DNA of 64,000 bases from Reticulitermes speratus (GCA_021186555.1 JAJKFL010000237.1:42454483-42518482); one strand, 5' to 3'. Shown: positions 10,824 through 23,099, counted from the stretch's first letter. Made by a program: numbers and translations. Notes: a model not told the origin generated them from the sequence alone.

Positions 10824-11046
10824 AGACAGCTAATTGAAAAACGAAGGGAGTTTAACCTGGAGACACATACAGCATTTATAGATTTTAAGAAAGCATTTGA
10901 CCGGGTCGATAGACAGAAATTATGCAATACAGAGTCTATATGATAACACCAAAGCAGTCCTCGATCTACAAACGCATATGACTAATGACATAGCAACTAA
11001 CCAAGGACTGAGGCAGGCATGCAGTCTATCTCCTACCTTCTTCAAT

Positions 11047-11049
<3 letters not shown>

Positions 11050-11082
<33 letters not shown>
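11050..11082. repeat. AT dinucleotide microsatellite
   Basis: A run of AT units lies inside the LINE ORF, right after the TFFNIHI segment, adding a run of Y/I codons. Confidence 0.9.
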
Positions 11083-12125
11083 GAGCTTCTACAAGAATGG
11101 AAACATTTGGCAAGCCCAGGAATAAAGATAAACAATCGAACATCAATAAACACTTCTATTTGCTGATGACCAGACTATTATTCAAGAAACAGAAGACAAT
11201 CTCCAAAGATCTCTCCATTAATTATACCTGCTGTGTGAGAACTATAATATGAACATTTCTACGATGAAGACGAAGGTGACGGCTTTGTTAGGCGTCTATC
11301 CCGTGAGGACAAAAATTACAACCCATAATCACCCAGTTGAACAGGTGTCACACTTTAACTGCTTGGGTGTGATGTGAGCTGCAACGATATAGATATGAAG
11401 CTGCATAAATACAATACATCTGTGGGACGGTACATAGAACACTTAAAATAAAACTAGGAAAGTCACTATGTTGAAATGTTGCAAGACAATGGCCACACTG
11501 TGTTGACGTGTGGACGTGATCCTGGGTGCCTCTGAGACAGACAGCAGCAGAATGCAAGCCACTGAAATGAAATTCTTACGGCGCGTGGAAGGAATTACAA
11601 AACTAGATCGAGTCAGAGATGAAGACGTGAGGAAAGAATTTGGAATATATGCAATGAATGATAAGATAAAACAAAAAAGAACAGATTGGCGACAACACAA
11701 AGATAGAACGAATAACGGAAGATTAACTAAACAAATACGAGAATACAACCCACGAGGAAGACGAAGTGTAGGTCGCCCCCGTCGTAGATGGAGTGAACTT
11801 GAGGGCTGATGTATAAGTTCGGAACAGGCATTAATGCCTAATCCATGAAGCGAAGAAGAAGAAGAAGACTTTAAACAAAACAGTCGACCTATTTATTGCT
11901 TAGTGCGGTCGGACCGCCGTTTGGCCCACGTCCCATTTAGCTTTGAGACCTCCGGTCTAGACACTCCGAACAACCTGCACGCATATGCGTAACCGCACGC
12001 ACTTCGGCGGCTATCGTGTTACACACTGCAACGGCGAAGGCGAGAGACGCACCTTTGGAACTCGACGTTGCGGCAACACACCACGTTGCAACACTGCAGC
12101 CTCTTGTCAGTCGTCTAACAGTTAA

Positions 12126-12369
12126 CCCTTTAAAGACAAAAAGTGAAAGTACTTTTCGATCCAATGCTCCCGGATTTCCGAAACAGCACTGTTTTTAGAA
12201 GGCTCCTACCTCACAGAAAACACAGCGCAGTCAGTTAATGCTTATAGAGAAATAATGGCTGTTTGTTGTGATAATCATACAATACACATAAATGCACTGT
12301 GTGGGCAACATGCGGGGTTCTTATTGTTAAGGCAGGTGGTACGAATAGGTACCGCTAGGCTTTAAAGGG
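12126..12369 (-). mobile_element. piggyBac-like MITE with TTAA duplication
   Basis: A 244-bp non-autonomous element. Its ends are perfect 10-bp inverted repeats, CCCTTTAAAG at 12126 and CTTTAAAGGG ending at 12369, flanked by TTAA at 12122-12125 and 12370-12373, as in the piggyBac superfamily. No transposase is encoded. Its middle (about 12228-12300) holds one diverged copy of the 114-bp satellite unit (CAGTCAGTTAATGC, AATGGCTGTTTGTTGTG). It also holds the block CTACCTCACAG that borders the 91-bp arrays elsewhere. It is therefore the key single-copy reference for the satellites here. Confidence 0.85.
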
Positions 12370-12539
12370 TTAAAAACTCAAGTTGCAGGTAACTCAAAAT
12401 TGTATGCAGCACAGACTACAGGCGGCGCCAGTGTCAGTTGGCTGACTGTCCGTCCTTGTTCTTGACGACCGGTTTGTAACGAAAGGCGACTGACTGCTGG
12501 CAACCACAGAGCTGCGGTCTGCAGGTACACAGACGTTAG

Positions 12540-12625
12540 TTCGACTGCAGCGGTACTGTCGATACTGCAGCGGTACTGTCGATATTGAAGCGGTACTGCG
12601 ATACTGCACCGGTACTGCGATACTC
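12540..12625 (+). repeat. short imperfect 20-bp tandem repeat
   Basis: About four imperfect copies of an ACTGCAGCGGTACTGTCGAT-like unit. Confidence 0.75.
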
Positions 12626-12667
12626 TGCAGTCACGGGTAGCTGCAGGTGTGTGTGTGTAATTACATA

Positions 12668-13035
12668 CAGTCAATCCTCGCTTTCCGCGTGTTCCGGGTT
12701 CGCTCATTCGCGCGAAATAAAATGTAATCCATTTTTGCCATTCACGGGCACCTCGTGGCTATTCACGGCCATGAATAGCATGCAAATAATTTCGAGACGC
12801 CTACCGCGCAGCGTCGCAGATGGGCTCCAGCAAGGAGAGGCTGCTTCCTTGTTCTTGTGGCTCTCGTTTTTTTATTATTTTTGTAATTAATAATGGCATC
12901 AAGCGTAGTGCACGTGCAAGCGTAGTGCACGTGCAAGCGTAGTGCACGTGCAAGCGAAAAAGTTTTGTATTCGCGTTTTCCGTATTCACGGGGTTTTCTA
13001 GGAACGTAACCCCCGCGAATAGCGAGGACTGACTG
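12668..13035. mobile_element. pogo/Tigger-like MITE with TA duplication
   Basis: The left end CAGTCAATCCTCGCTTTCCG and the inverted right end (reads CAGTCAGTCCTCGCTATTCG on the other strand) match at 19 of 22 positions. TA flanks both sides (12666-12667 and 13036-13037). CAGT ends with an adjacent TCCTCG...CGCGGGGGTTACG block recall the pogo/Tigger group. There is no transposase. A 17-bp AAGCGTAGTGCACGTGC repeat (three copies, about 12899-12952) lies inside. Confidence 0.75.
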
Positions 13036-13718
13036 TACGTCCTTACGACACAGTGCTACAGTCGTACACAGACGTACCGCTGTCTGTTGGAGCGTCGTCA
13101 CAGGACTGACTGTACGTCCTTACGACACAGTGCCACAGTCGTACACAGACGTACCGCTGTCTGTTGGAGCGTCGTCACAGGACTGACTGTACGTCCTTAC
13201 GACACAGTGCCACAGTCGTACACAGACGTACCGCTGTCTGTTGGAGCGTCGTCACAGGACTGACTGTACGTCCTTACGACACAGTGCCACAGTCGTACAC
13301 AGACGTACCGCTGTCTGTTGGAGCGTCGCCACAGGACTGACTGTACGTCCTTACGACACAGTGCCACAGTCGTACACAGACGTACCGCTGTCTGTTGGAG
13401 CGTCGTCACAGGACTGACTGTACGTCCTTACGACACAGTGCCACAGTCGTACACAGACGTACCGCTGTCTGTTGGAGCGTCGCCACAGGACTGACTGTAC
13501 GTCCTTACGACACAGTGCCACAGTCGTACACAGACGTACCGCTGTCTGTTGGAGCGTCGTCACAGGACTGACTGTACGTCCTTACGACACAGTGCCACAG
13601 TCGTACACAGACGTACCGCTGTCTGTTGGAGCGTCGTCACAGGACTGACTGTACGTCCTTACGACACAGTGCCACAGTCGTACACAGACGTACCGCTGTC
13701 TGTTGGAGCGTCGTCACA
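13026..13718 (+). repeat. 77-bp satellite, 9 copies
   Basis: The period is exactly 77 bp (13026, 13103 and so on). The unit starts GGACTGACTGTACGTCCTTA and includes GTACACAGACGTACCGCTGT and TCTGTTGGAGCGTCG. Its first 12 bases are the terminal bases of the adjacent pogo-like MITE plus the flanking TA, so the amplified segment spans the element boundary. Units differ only at a few sites (GTCGTC/GTCGCC, one GCTACAG). Confidence 0.95.
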
Positions 13719-13719
13719 G

Positions 13720-14454
13720 TCACCGACTGGACTGCGGGTTGACTGCTGTTGTTGCTGCATCATGTTTCGACCTCACGTGGCCAACTTTATGCACTTACAG
13801 AGGAAATTACAAAGGTTTTACATCGATCTGTGCATCTAGCACCCATCACTTGCACAAGGTTTAACCGACCACACGACCCAATTAAACAAGGCCAGAGACA
13901 GGTCACGTAAAACTGAGCCCACAAATATTATGCTTTTACTGACAAATATAACGTCTACTTGCCCGTTTTAAAATATAATGGTATAATAAAATACCAAAAC
14001 AATTAACGGACAACACTTGACGATACAAACTGCTCAGCGTGTAAACTTGTTGTAAACTTAGGTTAGGACGGTAAACACTTTATTACATGTCTGCAGCGAA
14101 CATACGAGTTGCTGAATAAGTCTAAATCTAATTAGTTTTACTGCAGCTACTTGTCAAATTATATATATTAGACGTAACTGACTACACAAGATAGCCTCAT
14201 ACAAGTCTATAACTCAACGCAATTTCAGACACATAACAGTCACAAAACACAATTTTGACAGCACGAGCTAACCTTATACCTGCATTTATTACACAATGAA
14301 TGACTGACCGTGCAGAACATCTAAAACCTCTGTAATTTCATCTGTAAGCCCAATATGATCGCCCTGACAAGTCACATAGGCTCATGCATGCTGCACGAAC
14401 AACCAACTCAAGTGTTTTTTTAACGGCTCAACAGCCCTAATGTGCCAAGGCCTC
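13720..14454. other. unassigned sequence
   Basis: AT-rich, with no gene or repeat that I recognise. Confidence 0.35.
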
Positions 14455-14668
14455 CTCACTGTAGACGCTTCACGATCACACTCAGACACACCACAGTCGG
14501 TAGCACTCCTCTGGACGAGTGATCAGCCCGTCACAGAGACCTCTACCTGACAACACACAACACTCACAACAGACAGACATCCATGTCCTAGGCGGGATTC
14601 GAACCCACAATCCCAGCAAGCGAGCGGCAGTAGACCCACGCCTTAGACCGCGCGGCCACTGCGATCCA
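14440..14668 (-). mobile_element. tRNA-derived SINE, family 2
   Basis: On the minus strand the head reads GTGGCCGCGCGGTCTAAGGC (A-box-like, as in Leu/Ser tRNAs), then a B-box-like GGGTTCGAATCCC. The body follows (TCTGTCTGTTGTGAGTGTTG, CACTCGTCCAGAGGAGTGC). The same head and body recur at 19645-19868, and the head again at 57268-57370. It is not a working tRNA gene. Confidence 0.8.
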
Positions 14669-14882
14669 CACACAAACCGACTGCTAATGTAATGACAACA
14701 GTTCTGTATCACTGACAGTGTGCTGACGAAGACATGTGGACCTAAGCGGGAGGAGGTGACAGGAGGAGCCTCATGACCTCTGCTGTTCGCCAGATATTCC
14801 TGCGTTGAGCCATGATGGCGGAGGGATCGCGGTGGCCGTGACGTACTTCACAGTACCAAACGTGCATGTCTAGAGCGACTTG

Positions 14883-15187
14883 CGCAGTGCACACAGTGTC
14901 AGTCCCTCAACTGTTGCGCTGACCTAACAACGCGCAGTGCACACAGTGTCTGTCCCTCAACTGTTGCGCTGACCTAACAACGCGCAGTGCACACAGTGTC
15001 TGTCCCTCAACTGTTGCGCTGACCTAACAACGCGCAGTGCACACAGTGTCAGTCCCTCAACTGTTGCGCTGACCTAACAACGCGCAGTGCACACAGTGTC
15101 AGTCCCTCAACTGTTGCGCTGACCTAACAACGCGCAGTGCACACAGCGTCTGTCCCTCAACTGTTGCGCTGACCTAACAACGCGCAG
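14883..15187 (+). repeat. 50-bp tandem repeat, 6 copies
   Basis: Units repeat at exact 50-bp steps, containing CGCAGTGCACACAGTGTC and CCTCAACTGTTGCGCTGACC. There are almost no differences beyond CAGTCC/CTGTCC. Confidence 0.95.
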
Positions 15188-15242
15188 TTTCTAGGCACGG
15201 TTTAACAAGTCAAATTAATCACAATGAAGACTTTAACATTGC

Positions 15243-15371
15243 AGACGCCGACCGGCCGGCAGTGACACAGCTGTCCGTGAGACGCCGACCGGCCGGCAGT
15301 GACACAGCTGTCCGTGAGACGCCGACCGGCCGGCAGTGACACAGCTGTCCGTGAGACGCCGACCGGCCGGC
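15243..15371 (+). repeat. 37-bp tandem repeat, about 3.5 copies
   Basis: The GC-rich unit contains GACGCCGACCGGCCGGCAGT followed by GACACAGCTGTCCGTGA. Copies are identical where complete. Confidence 0.95.
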
Positions 15372-15416
15372 CCGCACACACTCCGTATCAGAAGCCGTAT
15401 TTAACATGAAAGTGCA

Positions 15417-16320
15417 GCAAATGTCAGTCTGTCTACTAGCAGTCACACAACACTGCACTACAAATGTCAGTCTGTCTACTAGCAGTCACACAACACTGCA
15501 CTTCAAATGTCAGTCTGTCTACTAGCAGTCACACAACACTGCACTACAAATGTCAGTCTGTCTACTAGCAGTCACACAACACTGCACTACAAATGTCAGT
15601 CTGTCTACTAGCAGTCACACAACACTGCACTACAAATGTCAGTCTGTCTACTAGCAGTCACACAACACTGCACTACAAATGTCAGTCTGTCTACTAGCAG
15701 TCACACAACACTGCACTACAAATGTCAGTCTGTCTACTAGCAGTCACACAACACTGCACTACAAATGTCAGTCTGTCTACTAGCAGTCACACAACACTGC
15801 ACTACAAATGTCAGTCTGTCTACTAGCAGTCACACAACACTGCACTACAAATGTCAGTCTGTCTACTAGCAGTCACACAACACTGCACTACAAATGTCAG
15901 TCTGTCTACTAGCAGTCACACAACACTGCACTACAAATGTCAGTCTGTCTACTAGTAGTCACACAACACTGCACTACAAATGTCAGTCTGTCTACTAGCA
16001 GTCACACAACACTGCACTACAAATGTCAGTCTGTCTACTAGCAGTCACACAACACTGCACTACAAATGTCAGTCTGTCTACTAGCAGTCACACAACACTG
16101 CACTACAAATGTCAGTCTGTCTACTAGCAGTCACACAACACTGCACTACAAAAGTCAGTCTGTCTACTAGCAGTCACACAACACTGCACTACAAATGTCA
16201 GTCTGTCTACTAGCAGTCACACAACACTGCACTACAAAAGTCAGTCTGTCTACTAGCAGTCACACAACACTGCACTACAAATGTCAGTCTGTCTACTAGC
16301 AGTCACACAACACTGCACTA
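15417..16320 (+). repeat. 43-bp minisatellite, 21 copies
   Basis: Units contain ATGTCAGTCTGTCTACTAGC and AGTCACACAACACTGCACTA. Only isolated changes occur (CTTCAAATG once, TAGTAG once, AAAAGTC twice), implying recent spread. Confidence 0.97.
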
Positions 16321-16321
16321 C

Positions 16322-16830
16322 GCTTCACTGACGGCCAGATCAACAGGTGGCCATCAGAGAAATGAGCTCTGCAACCCGCACAACGTCACTTGTCTCAGTA
16401 TTTGTCCAAACCTTCGGTTTATTGTTCAGAGTTTTAATACGCAACGTCACATTTACGAGCGTCTGAACTAAGAGGACACGCATACGCGGGCACGGTACAG
16501 TCTGGTCAGAATGCGAAAGGTCAGACAGCTGCAGCTTCATCGTGTGTTAGACCGATCGCAGTCTCACGGCACTGCGCAAAAAACCGACTTCAGTCGCTCT
16601 TCGTGGGACTCGCCCGCCGGAGGTACTGGAGGGCTGTAGGGTCAGTTTGTTGCAAGCAGCTGCAGAGCGCACAGCGTTGTGTTGGCCGCTACTAACACTG
16701 TCCGCCGTACATACTGCACTGTAGTGTGGCAGTACACAGTGTACAATGTGTCAGAGCATGTCAGAGAACACACTGCGCAACCGTGGCATAAAACACATCG
16801 GTTAATGCTGCGTATGAAACACATAAACAT
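16322..16830. other. unassigned sequence
   Basis: Unique sequence of fairly balanced composition between two arrays. Nothing recognised. Confidence 0.35.
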
Positions 16831-16835
16831 ACTGT

Positions 16836-19580
16836 GCAGTTGTAATGCAGTTGTAATAGTTATAATGCAGTTATAATGCAGTTGTAATAGTTATAATGCA
16901 GTTATAATGCAGTTGTAATGCAGTTATAATGCAGTTGTAATGCAGTTGTAATAGTTATAATGCAGTTATAATGCAGTTGTAATGCAGTTATAACGCAGTT
17001 GTAATACAGTTGTAATGCAGTTATAATGCAGTTGTAATACAGTTGTAATGCAGTTATAATGCAGTTGTAATGCAGTTATAATGCAGTTATAATGCAGTTA
17101 TAATACAGTTATAATGCAGTTATAATACAGTTATAATACAGTTATAACGCAGTTGTAATACAGTTGTAATGCAGTTATAATGCAGTTGTAATGCAGTTAT
17201 AATGCAGTTATAATGCAGTTATAATGCAGTTATAATACAGTTATAATGCAGTTATAATGCAGTAGTAATACAGTTATAATGCAGTTATAATGCAGTTGTA
17301 ATACAGTTATAATGCAGTTATAATGCAGTTATAATGCAGTTATAATGCAGTTGTAATACAGTTATAATGCAGTTGTAATGCAGTTATAATGCAGTTGTAA
17401 TACAGTTATAATGCAGTTATAATGCAGTTGTAATACAGTTATAATGCAGTTATAATGCAGTTTATAATGCAGTTATAATGAAGTTATAATGCAGTTATAA
17501 TGCAGTTATAATGCAGTTATAATGCAGTTATAATGCAGTTATAATACAGTTATAATGCAGTTATAATGCAGTTGTAATACAGTTATAATGCATTATAATG
17601 CAGTTGTAAAGCAGTTATAATGCAGTTATAATGCAGTTATAATGCAGTTATAATGCAGTTGTAATACAGTTATATGCAGTTATAATGCAGTTGTAATACA
17701 GTTATAATGCAGTTGTAATGCTGTTGTAATAGTTATAATGCAGTTATAATGCAGTTGTAAAGCAGTTATAATGCAGTTATAATGCAGTTATAATGCAGTT
17801 ATAAATACAGTTATAATGCAGTTATAATGCAGTTGTAATACAGTTATAATGCAGTTATAATGCAGTTGTAAAGCAGTTATAATGCAGTTATAATGCAGTT
17901 ATAATGCAGTTATAATGCAGTTGTAATACAGTTATAATGCAGTTATAATGCAGTTGTAATACAGTTATAATGCAGTTATAATGCAGTTGTAATACAGTTA
18001 TAATGCAGTTATAATGCAGTTATAATGCAGTTGTAATACAGTTGTAATGCAGTTATAATGCAGTTGTAATGCAGTTATAATGCAGTTGTAATACAGTTGT
18101 AATGCAGTTATAATGCAGTTGTAATGCAGTTATAATGCAGTTATAATGCAGTTGTAATGCTGTTGTAATAGTTATAATGCAGTTATAATGCAGTTGTAAT
18201 ACAGTTGTAATGCAGTTATAATGCAGTTATAATGCAGTTATAATGCAGTTATAATGCAGTTATAATGCAGTTATAAATGCAGTTATAATAGTTATAATGC
18301 AGTTATAATGCAGTTGTAATACAGTTATAATGCAGTTATAATGCAGTTATAATGCAGTTATAATGCAGTTATAATGCAGTTGTAATACAGTTATAATGCA
18401 GTTATAATGCAGTTGTAATACAGTTATAATACAGTTATAATGCAGTTATAATGCAGTTGTAATAGTTATAATGCAGTTATAAATGCAGTTGTAATACAGT
18501 TAATATAATGCAGATTATACATAAGCAGTTGTAATACAGTTATAATGCAGTTATAATGCAGTTATAATACAGTTATATAATGCAGTTGTAATACAGTTAT
18601 AATGCAGTTATAATATAATGCAGTTTGTAATACAGTTTATAATGCAGTTATAATACAGTTATAAATAGCAGTTAGTAATACAGTTATAATAATGCAGTTA
18701 ATAATGCAGTTGTAATACAGTTATAATGCAGTTATAATGCAGTTGTAATACAGTTATAATGCAGTTATAATGCAGTTGTAATAGTTATAATGCAGTTATA
18801 ATGCAGTTGTAATACAGTTATAATGCAGTTATAATGCAGAATTAATACAGTTATAATGCAGTTATAAATGCAGTTATAATGCAGTTGTAAATACAGTTAT
18901 AATGCAGTTATAATGCAGTTATAATGCAGTTGTAATACAGATTATAATGCAGTTGTAATACAGTTAAATGCAGTTATAATGCAGTTGTAATACAGTTATA
19001 ATGCAGTTATAATGCAGTTGATAATGCAGTTATAATGCAGTTGTAATACAGTTATAATACAGTTATAATACAGTTATAATGCAGTTATAATGCAGTTGTA
19101 ATGCAGTTACAATGCAGTTATAATGCAGTTATAATGCAGTTATAATACAGTTATAATACAGTTATAATGCAGCTGTAATACAGTTATAATACAGTTATAA
19201 TACAGTTATAATGCAGTTGTAATACAGTTATAATGCAGTTACAATGCAGTTATAATGCAGTTATAATGCAGTTACAATGCAGTTGTAATACAGTTATAAT
19301 GCAGTTATAATGCAGTTGTAATACAGTTATAATGCAGTTATAATGCAGTTGTAATGCAGTTGTAATACAGTTGTAATACAGTTATAATACAGTTATAATG
19401 CAGTTATAATGCAGTTGTAATACAGTTATAATGCAGTTATAATGCAGTTGTAATGCAGTTGTAATACAGTTGTAATACAGTTATAATACAGTTATAATGC
19501 AGTTATAATGCAGTTGTAATACAGTTATAATGCAGTTACAATGCAGTTATAATGCAGTTATAATGCAGTTACAATGCAGT
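16836..19580 (+). repeat. 11-bp minisatellite, about 2.75 kb
   Basis: About 250 copies of TGCAGTTATAA and its variants TGCAGTTGTAA and TACAGTTATAA, in mixed order. The unit length is close to one helical turn, and TTATAA recurs in phase. A stretch at about 18480-18960 has many single-base insertions and deletions, unlike the clean flanks, which may be sequence error. Confidence 0.97.
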
Positions 19581-19644
19581 TTCTGAACATCACAGCGGGC
19601 GGTATATACTGTTACGACCGTTATTTAAAGGGCTATCAGTTATT

Positions 19645-19868
19645 TTTTCCCCAATGGCTCGACAGCCCCTTTGGGGCCTAGACCGCCTCATTTTTCGAGG
19701 CTTCACGATCACACACTTTAGACACACCACATTCGGTAGGACTACTCTGGACGAGTGATCAGCCCGTCGCAGAGACCTCTACCTGACAACACACAACACT
19801 CACAACCCACAATCCCAATAACCGAGCGGCCGTAGACCCACGCCTTAGACCGCGCGGCCACTGCGATC
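19645..19868 (-). mobile_element. tRNA-derived SINE, family 2 (second copy)
   Basis: Matches the copy at 14440-14668 along its length, including ACGAGTGATCAGCCCGTC and the CGCGCGGCCACTGCGATC head, with an internal deletion around 19806. It retains an extra segment (CCTTTGGGGCCTAGACCGCC) at the tail side. Confidence 0.8.
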
Positions 19869-20599
19869 GGCTATCAGTTACTTAGACTCGCAAAATATAC
19901 GATCATTATTTTATCTGACCAATATGGTTTGTCAGTTCCCGCTGCTATTCAAATACGCGTACGGTGGGAGGGCCTACTAAGCGGCTACGGTTTATACCAC
20001 AAGCGAGCGGTCAGGAAGTGACAAACGACACCGGTGAGATAAAAATAATCCCCCTCAATTTCCCAGTTCGTATTGTGCTGCCATCTTATTCTCCGTTTTC
20101 CGAAATTCTACTCCGGTATTTTATTTCCCCCAAGCAACCAAACACGTCGCATTTCCACGGTTTCAGTGACCAGATAGTCACCTGCGTTATGACGTAACAG
20201 CTCTCACTATGTACATAGCTCCAAATGAATGAAATGTATGCCGAAGGAAGTGGTCGTGGCTCAGTCTGAGGCAATATACCGGCACCTGTCGTCAGGAACT
20301 CCGAAAAAGCACGAAAATAACGAGAGAGGATACCTGCTCTCTAAGTTGAGATTTGAACGCGGGACCTCAAAAATAAGAAACACAAGGGCCAACAATTCGA
20401 CCTTTAATTAATCCGTCTTCATCACAAACGTACTGCTGTGATGTCACACGCCTCAGCACAGCAGTACTATACAGCAGACACAAACAGACGCTCGTCCTGC
20501 ATACGGTGTAGTTACGTGTTACGTGATTCGCACGATAAGCTGCGAATATTTCACTGAACATAAATAAATCGGTATTTGCATGTTATCTGTGAGGTAGGA

Positions 20600-20760
20600 C
20601 CTGCAACATGACGTATTAGTTAGGTCTCTCACCGCGAAGGTCCCGGTTCGATCCCAGGTCAGTCCATATGAGATTTGTGGTGGACAAAGTCGCACTGTGA
20701 TAGGTTTTTCTCCCAGTACTTCAGCTTTAGTTGTCAGTATCATTCCACCAATGCTCCATA
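20600..20760 (+). mobile_element. tRNA-derived SINE, family 3 (source of array)
   Basis: The head holds the B-box-like GGTCCCGGTTCGATCCCAGG, then GATTTGTGGTGGACAAAGTC, then the 3' part CAGTACTTCAGCTTTAGTTG and GTCAGTATCATTCCACCAAT. That 3' part is the unit repeated through 22973. Related copies lie at 44494-44670, 53425-53600 and 53612-53805 on the minus strand. Confidence 0.75.
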
Positions 20761-22973
20761 CTCATTCATCCATCTACCACCAACGCTGTATAATGTTTCT
20801 CTCCCAATACTTCAGTTTTCCCCTGTCAGTATCATTCCACCAATGCTCCATACTCATTCATTCATCTACCACCAACGCTGTATAATGTTTCTCTCCCAGT
20901 ACTTCAGTTTTCCCCTGTCAGTATCATTCCACCAATGCTCCATACTCATTCATTCATCTACCACCAACGCTGTATAATGTTTCTCTCCAAGTACTTCAGT
21001 TTTCCCCTGTCAGTATAATTCCACCAATGCTCCATACTCATTCATTCATCTACCACCAACGCTGTATAATGTTTCTCTCCCAGTACTTCAGTTTTCCCCT
21101 GTCAGTATCATTCCACCAACGCTCCATACTCATTCATACATCTACCACCAACGCTGTATAATGTTTCTCTCCCAGTACTTCAGTTTCCCCTGTCAGTATC
21201 ATTCCACCAATGCTCCATACTCATTCATACATCTACCACCAACGCCGTATAATGTTTCTCTCCCAGTACTTCAGTTTCCCCCGGTCAGTATCATTCCACC
21301 AATGCTCCATACTCATTCATACATCTACCACCAACGCTGTATAATGTTATTCTCCCAGTACTTCAGTTTTCCTCTGTCAGTATCATCCCACCAATGCTCC
21401 ATACTCATTCGTTCATATACCACCGACGCTCTATAATGTTTTTCTCCCAGTACTTCAGTTTTCCCATGTCAGTATCATCCCACCAATGCTCCATATTCAT
21501 TCATACATCTACCACCAACGCTGTATAATGTTTCTCTCCCAATACTTCAGTTTTGCCCTGTCAGTATCATTCCACCAATGCTCCATACTCATTCATTCAT
21601 CTACCACCGACGCTGTATAATGTTTCTCTCCCAATACTTCAGTTTTCCCTGTCAGTATCATTCCACCAATGCTCCATACTCATTCATTCATCTACCACCA
21701 ACGCTGTATAATGTTTCTCTCCAAGTACTTCAGTTTTCCCCTGTCAGTATCATTCCACCAATGCTCCATACTCATTCATCCATCTACCACCAACGGTGTA
21801 TAATGTTTCTCTCCCAATACTTCAGTTTTCCCCTGTCAGTATCATTCCACCAATGCTCCATACTCATTCATTCATCTACTACCAACGCTGTATAATGTTT
21901 CTCTCCCAATACTTCAGTTTTCCCCTGTCAGTATCATTCCACCAACGCTCCATACTCATTCATACATCTACCACCAACGCTGTATAATGTTTTTCTCCCA
22001 GTACTCCAGTTTTCCCCTGTCAGTATCATTCCACCAATGCTCCATACTCATTCATTCATCTACCACCAACGCTGTATAATGTTTCTCTCCCAGTACTTCA
22101 GTTTTCCCCTGTCAGTATCATTCCACCAATGCTCCATACTCATTCATACATCTACCACCAACGCTGTATAATGTTTTTCTCCCAGTACTTCAGTTTCCCC
22201 TGTCAGTATCATTCCACCAATGCTCCATACTCATTCATACATCTACCACCAACGCTGTATAATGTTTCTCTCCCAGTACTTCAGTTTTCCCCTGTCATTA
22301 TCATTCCACCAATGCTCCATACTCATTCATACATCTACCACCAACGCTGTATAATGTTTCTCTCCCAGTACTTCAGTTTTCCCCTGTCAGTATCATTCCA
22401 CCAATGCTCCATACTCATTCATACATCTACCACCAACGCTGTATAATGTTTCTCTCCCAGTACTTCAGTTTTCCCCTGTCAGTATCATTCCACCAATTCT
22501 CCATACTCATTCATACATCTACCACCAACGCTGTATAATGTTTCTCTCCCAGTACTTCAGTTTTCCCCTGTCAGTATCATTCCACCAATGCTCCATACTC
22601 ATTCATACATCTACCACCAACGCTGTATAATGTTTCTCTCCCAGTACTTCAGTTTTCCCCTGTCAGTATCATTCCACCAATTCTCCATACTCATTCATAC
22701 ATCTACCACCAACGCTGTATAATGTTTCTCTCCCAGTACTTCAGTTTTCCCCTGTCAGTATCATTCCACCAATGCTCCGTACTCATTCATACATCTACCA
22801 CCAACGCTGTATAATGTTTCTCTCCCAGTACTTCAGTTTCCCCTGTCAGTATCATTCCACCAATGCTCCATACTCATTCATACATCTACCACCAACGCTG
22901 TATAATGTTTCTCTCCCAATACTTCAGTTTTCCCCTGTCAGTATCATTCCACCAATGCTCCATACTCATCTTC
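20712..22973 (+). repeat. 92-bp satellite from SINE tail, about 24 copies
   Basis: Units contain AGTACTTCAGTTTTCCCCTG, TCAGTATCATTCCACCAATG and CTACCACCAACGCTGTATAA. Most units have TTTTCCCC (92 bp). The unit equals the 3' half of SINE family 3, which is present once in the copy at 44494-44670. Short open frames of 60-105 codons recur through it and are not genes. Confidence 0.95.
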
Positions 22974-23099
22974 ATCTAAGTATAAATGTTCAGCCTACGA
23001 GAACGACAAATGAGCAATGCTTTTTCGTAAAGTTGGGGAGTACTGGAAAGAAAAATACTTTCACTTTCTGTAACTTCAAACATCAGGCGTCTCTACAGT

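Larger units (their letters stand above)
10026..11870 (+). mobile_element. LINE remnant with RT-domain ORF and GAA-rich tail
   Basis: This is the reverse-transcriptase part of a non-LTR element. The frames read, in order: DGINTELLKYADL; VVKSLFKKGDRSKCENYRGI then SLLNSIYK; GSRKGRSCSDN; the palm-domain AFIDFKKAFDRVDR (about 10873-10914); DIATNQGLRQACSLSP then TFFNIHI; an ADDQTIIQETEDNLQRSL motif with the catalytic ADD (about 11160); and finally MKFLRRVEGITKLDRVRDED and GRRSVGRPRRRW near 11570-11790. It ends in a GAAGAAGAA tail (11850-11868). Stops, frameshifts, an AT run (11050-11082) and a 30-bp expansion show it is dead. Confidence 0.88.
20407..23095 (+). mobile_element. TTAA-MITE remnant hosting SINE and 92-bp array
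   Basis: A composite locus. TTAA lies at about 20407. The segment 20525-20600 (CACGATAAGCTG ... CTGTGAGGTAGGA) matches the middle of the TTAA MITE family. A family-3 SINE and its 92-bp array follow. After the array, 23040-23090 (ATACTTTCACTTTCTGTAACTT) resembles the opposite terminal part of the reference MITE (GTACTTTCACTTTTTGTCTTT on the matching strand). The same order of parts occurs at 31155-33300. The outer ends are diverged. Confidence 0.6.
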
